Shown here piece by piece: positions 14,601-17,109 of a stretch of 17,109 nt of DNA. The notes below the pieces were generated by a model, which did not search any database, had not been told where the DNA came from, and saw only the letters and a list, made by a program, of their open reading frames with translations. The stretch is from JAZKAD01 sp040389305 (lineage in GTDB: Bacteria; Pseudomonadota; Alphaproteobacteria; Rickettsiales; Rickettsiaceae): NCBI GenBank assembly GCA_040389305.1, contig JAZKAD010000008.1, positions 1-17,109 on the forward strand. Direction: 5' to 3'. Numbering within the stretch: position 1 is the first letter of the stretch; each line of letters begins with the position of its first letter. Both the position numbers and the translations under genes were made by a program.

Positions 14601-14785
14601 GGCGAGGCTTATTAAGCCTTCCATAAATTTTAGCTTTAAGTTTCTACTTAAGCTCCATGCGAAGGCATACCCGCCTTTTGCAAAGAAGTTTAGATTTTGC
14701 GATAGTTTGGGCGTAAATGAGAATTTATATGCAGAGTTTGTTTACACCTCTGGGTTAAGTTTTTTTTTTGCCTGCTGGGTTTATA

Positions 14786-16285
14786 ATGATATCAACGAAA
14801 GCTTCTCCTTTTATCTCTAAGCTACGCCAGCTATTCTGGCCTATCCACAGGCATGAACTTGGTAAGTTTATACCGATGTCCGCTTTGATGTTTTGCGTTT
14901 TGTTTAATCAAAATATTTTGCGTATTTTAAAAGATAGTATAGTCATTCCAGAGATTAGTGCCGAAGTTACTAGCTTTGCGAAGGTTTATTGCGTGACTCC
15001 TGCCGCATTATTGTTTGTAGTGATTTATGCAAAAATGCTTAATCATTTAAGTTTTGAGCGTATTTACTATTACCTGCTTAGCTTCTTTGTCGTGTTTTTT
15101 ATTATTTTTGCTTTTATCATTTATCCAAATGTAGATTTTTTTCATATGCGGCCTCTAAAAATGGCGAAGCTTATGGATATATATCCCCATTTACAGTGGT
15201 ATATTTCTCTTGCTGGAAATTGGGGCTATATAGTTTTTTATGTTCTATCAGAGCTATGGCCGAACATCTTCTATATTCTGCTTTTCTGGCAGTTTGCTAA
15301 TGAAATTACCACGACAGAAGAGGCTAAGAGATTTTATATTCTTTTTTCTTTATTCGGTAACTCTTCTCTTATTTTTGTAGGGCTACTGATGATGCATCTT
15401 TCGTCAGAGGTGTCATTCTTAAATAGTTATTTTAGTAACACTGAAAGTAAAATCGTGCTTGTGCAAGCCTCCGTTGTGATAGTAGTGATTGGCTCACTTT
15501 GCGCTGCGTTCTTTATGAGATTTGTATGCACAAGAGTCATGACCGATCCAAAATTATACGCGAGGGCTAAAGAAGAGCGTAGCACTGAACAAAAGTTAGG
15601 AGTAATTGAGAGTTTTAAGTACATCGCCAGATCAAGATATTTGTGGCTGATGCTTATATGCTCAGCTGCTTTTGGGTTAAGTATAAATCTTGTTGAGGCA
15701 GTGTGGAAAGCAAAGATTAAAGAGCTTTATTCCACTGTGAATAGCTACGCTGAATTTAGCAGTCTATATATTTTATGGACTGGTGTTACGATTATGATCA
15801 TGACGATCATAGGCAATCACGTTATGCGTAACCACAGCTGGTTTGTCGCCGCTGTGATTTCTCCAATAGTGATAATGATCACAGGTACGCTATTCTTTGT
15901 GCTTGTAGTATTTGACCAGCTTGTGCTTTCTTGGTTTGAAGGGGCGATCTTGATGACTCCTCTTGCTCTCGCTGTTAGCGTCGGAGCTATTCAAAATATT
16001 TTATCCAAAGGCGCTAAATACTCTATTTGGGATGCATCTACGGCAATGCTCTACATTCCTCTTAACGATGAACTCCGGACTAAAGGCAAGGCTGCGGTAG
16101 ATGTGGTGAGTTCAAAGATTGGGAAGTCATCAAGCGGACTGATTCAGTCTCTTCTGTTTACCATCATGCCAGCGGCGACATATAATTCTATATCGCCGGT
16201 TCTTATGATTGTCTTTGTAGTGATATGCGCATTATGGATATACGCAGTGAAGGCTATATCTGTGGAATATAAGAAAATTGTTTAA
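14786..16285 (+). CDS. tlc: Tlc-type ATP/ADP translocase (nucleotide transporter)
   Basis: Inner-membrane nucleotide transporter of the NTT/Tlc family, which in Rickettsia and Chlamydia exchanges bacterial ADP for host ATP or imports nucleotides. Twelve hydrophobic helices are visible. Numbering from the ATG at 14786, family motifs are LRILKD (45-50), LLFWQFANEIT (165-175), NLVEAVWKAKIKELY (301-315), IQNILSKGAKYS (402-413) and RTKGKAAVDV (431-440). The 499-residue length matches Rickettsia Tlc proteins. The N-terminal segment KLRQLFWPI also matches. A TTG at 14768 would add six residues right after a T-run and is unlikely. Which nucleotides it carries cannot be read from sequence, since paralogues differ in substrate. 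This gene is the main evidence for an intracellular lifestyle. Confidence 0.95.
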   Translation: MISTKASPFISKLRQLFWPIHRHELGKFIPMSALMFCVLFNQNILRILKDSIVIPEISAEVTSFAKVYCVTPAALLFVVIYAKMLNHLSFERIYYYLLSFFVVFFIIFAFIIYPNVDFFHMRPLKMAKLMDIYPHLQWYISLAGNWGYIVFYVLSELWPNIFYILLFWQFANEITTTEEAKRFYILFSLFGNSSLIFVGLLMMHLSSEVSFLNSYFSNTESKIVLVQASVVIVVIGSLCAAFFMRFVCTRVMTDPKLYARAKEERSTEQKLGVIESFKYIARSRYLWLMLICSAAFGLSINLVEAVWKAKIKELYSTVNSYAEFSSLYILWTGVTIMIMTIIGNHVMRNHSWFVAAVISPIVIMITGTLFFVLVVFDQLVLSWFEGAILMTPLALAVSVGAIQNILSKGAKYSIWDASTAMLYIPLNDELRTKGKAAVDVVSSKIGKSSSGLIQSLLFTIMPAATYNSISPVLMIVFVVICALWIYAVKAISVEYKKIV

Positions 16286-16304
16286 TTATATTCGAGAAGA
16301 GCTA

Positions 16305-16949
16305 TCATCTAATCACGCTCTTTAGCTTTTTCATATCCCCGTTTATAATTGACTCTAGATTTTCCGTAATCACTTCAATACTCCAGTCCCACCACTTGAG
16401 CTGCACAAGAAATTTGGTAGTCTCCGCATCAAATCTCTGCCTGATCAGCCTTGCAGGATTTCCGCCTACTATAGTGTAAGGCTCAACATTTTTTGTGACT
16501 ACACTACCGGTGCCTATAATGGCTCCATCCCCAATCTTAATGCCCGGCATTATTGTAACAGAATTACCCATCCATACATCATTTCCGATTATTGTATCGC
16601 CTTTGATTTTGGCTTCCAAGGGTGCATCAGCCCATTTGCCTCCAAGAACTTTGAAGGGATAAGTGGATGCGCCGTGCATGGCGTGACTCGCTCCGTTCAT
16701 AATAAATTTCACGCCGGTAGCGATTTGACAGAATTTTCCGATTATTAATTTATCTCCTACGAAATCAAAGTGATAAAGCACATTTTTTTCGAAGTTATGC
16801 ACATCTTCTGGGTCATCGTAATAGGTATAATCTCCAACTATAATTAGAGGATTTTGTATAATGTTTTTTAGAAAAACTGTTCTGGTTACTCCTTTTATAG
16901 GATACAGAGTACTAGGGTCTGGATATAACATGTGGCTACTTTTTATCAT
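16305..16949 (-). CDS. Vat/CatB-like hexapeptide-repeat acetyltransferase
   Basis: Left-handed beta-helix acetyltransferase of the xenobiotic acyltransferase class, whose members include streptogramin A (Vat) and chloramphenicol (CatB) acetyltransferases. The N-terminal LYPIKG (15-20), ILYHF-type segment (VLYHFDF, 57-63) and LIIGKFCQIATGV (68-80) match Vat. The catalytic His is His89 in MNGASHAMHGASTYPF. The beta-helix coil region runs about 115-160 (KGDTIIGNDVWMG, MPGIKIGDGAIIGTGSVV). VGGNPARLIRQRF (161-173) and KWWDW (185-189) are C-terminal family motifs. Length of 214 is normal. A second ATG at 16931 is an alternative start. The real substrate is unknown; resistance should not be assumed. 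It is convergent with tlc, 19 bases away. Confidence 0.88.
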   Translation of the reverse strand: MIKSSHMLYPDPSTLYPIKGVTRTVFLKNIIQNPLIIVGDYTYYDDPEDVHNFEKNVLYHFDFVGDKLIIGKFCQIATGVKFIMNGASHAMHGASTYPFKVLGGKWADAPLEAKIKGDTIIGNDVWMGNSVTIMPGIKIGDGAIIGTGSVVTKNVEPYTIVGGNPARLIRQRFDAETTKFLVQLKWWDWSIEVITENLESIINGDMKKLKSVIR

Positions 16950-16960
16950 TAAAAATATCT

Positions 16961-16966
16961 ATTATA
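16961..16966 (-). promoter_or_regulatory. possible -10 box of the acetyltransferase gene
   Basis: TATAAT on the minus strand lies 11 bases before the ATG at 16949. No good -35 is found. If used, the leader to 16949 would be about five bases, which would favour the ATG at 16931 or leaderless translation. Confidence 0.3.
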
Positions 16967-17109
16967 TTTGCTCTATCAAGCATTTCTACTAATAATTGCC
17001 TCAACCGATAAAGTAGACCTCGGGCATATTGCTACTTAAATCTTTAAGCGTTCAAAAATAGACTTCTTGCATAACCTAATACATTAGCTAATATGGTTAA
17101 ATTTTACAA

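Larger units (their letters stand above)
14417..14785. other. 369-base divergent intergenic region between pepA and tlc
   Basis: Apart from the two candidate promoters, this stretch holds a small hairpin (AGGCTT at 14605-14610 pairing with AAGCCT at 14614-14619) and a run of ten T at 14760-14769. An open frame at 14590-14820 crosses it but overlaps the tlc start and has no family resemblance. I see no tRNA, riboswitch or insertion sequence in it. Confidence 0.5.

Noticed and set aside
14590..14820. 76-codon frame ahead of and overlapping tlc
   Set aside because: It overlaps the well-supported tlc start in another frame and has no family resemblance. Joining it to tlc through the T-run would add residues absent from Tlc homologues.

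Overview
The window reads as the chromosome of an obligate intracellular alphaproteobacterium, most likely in the order Rickettsiales. The clearest sign is a Tlc-type ATP/ADP translocase at 14786-16285, an energy-parasitism transporter. A petABC operon with alphaproteobacterial/mitochondrial-style products, a MipZ-like division-site ATPase, low G+C and many lineage-specific proteins fit the same placement. The genus cannot be fixed from sequence alone; the protein sequences do not look like a close Rickettsia copy.

Layout from left to right. At 1-854 is a DMT/EamA transporter whose 5' end is cut off by the window edge and apparently frameshifted. It is followed by radA and pth, joined by a 4-base overlap (879-2773). 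A small orphan gene (2877-3230) has an almost perfect sigma70 promoter with an operator-like dyad. A secreted M15 peptidase lies on the minus strand (3422-4234). TatD nuclease (4464-5261) runs tail to tail into a MurU-like nucleotidyltransferase (5227-5946, minus), which sits at the end of the petA-petB-petC operon (8449 down to 5967, minus). Two plus-strand orphan genes (8636-9151 and 9340-11232) follow. Then comes a compact minus-strand cluster pepA-mipZ-glutaredoxin-csaA (14416 down to 11316). The window closes with tlc (plus) and a Vat-like hexapeptide acetyltransferase (minus), convergent and 19 bases apart.

The most notable observation is that cytochrome c1 (petC) is broken into two reading frames. 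The haem-binding domain stops at the codons for NYNK. The rest restarts two bases later at an ATG whose Met is the expected axial haem ligand. Comparison with the family motif suggests loss of 19 bases between CAAGTA direct repeats. Either respiratory complex III is decaying here, or c1 is made as two polypeptides.

Most genes are housekeeping: DNA repair (radA), translation rescue (pth), respiration (pet), cell-wall recycling (MurU-like, M15 peptidase), proteolysis (pepA), division-site control (mipZ) and redox (Grx). Novelty is concentrated in three unrecognised genes (2877, 8636, 9340), which could be lineage-specific or host-interaction proteins. No tRNA, rRNA, CRISPR array or complete insertion sequence was seen.
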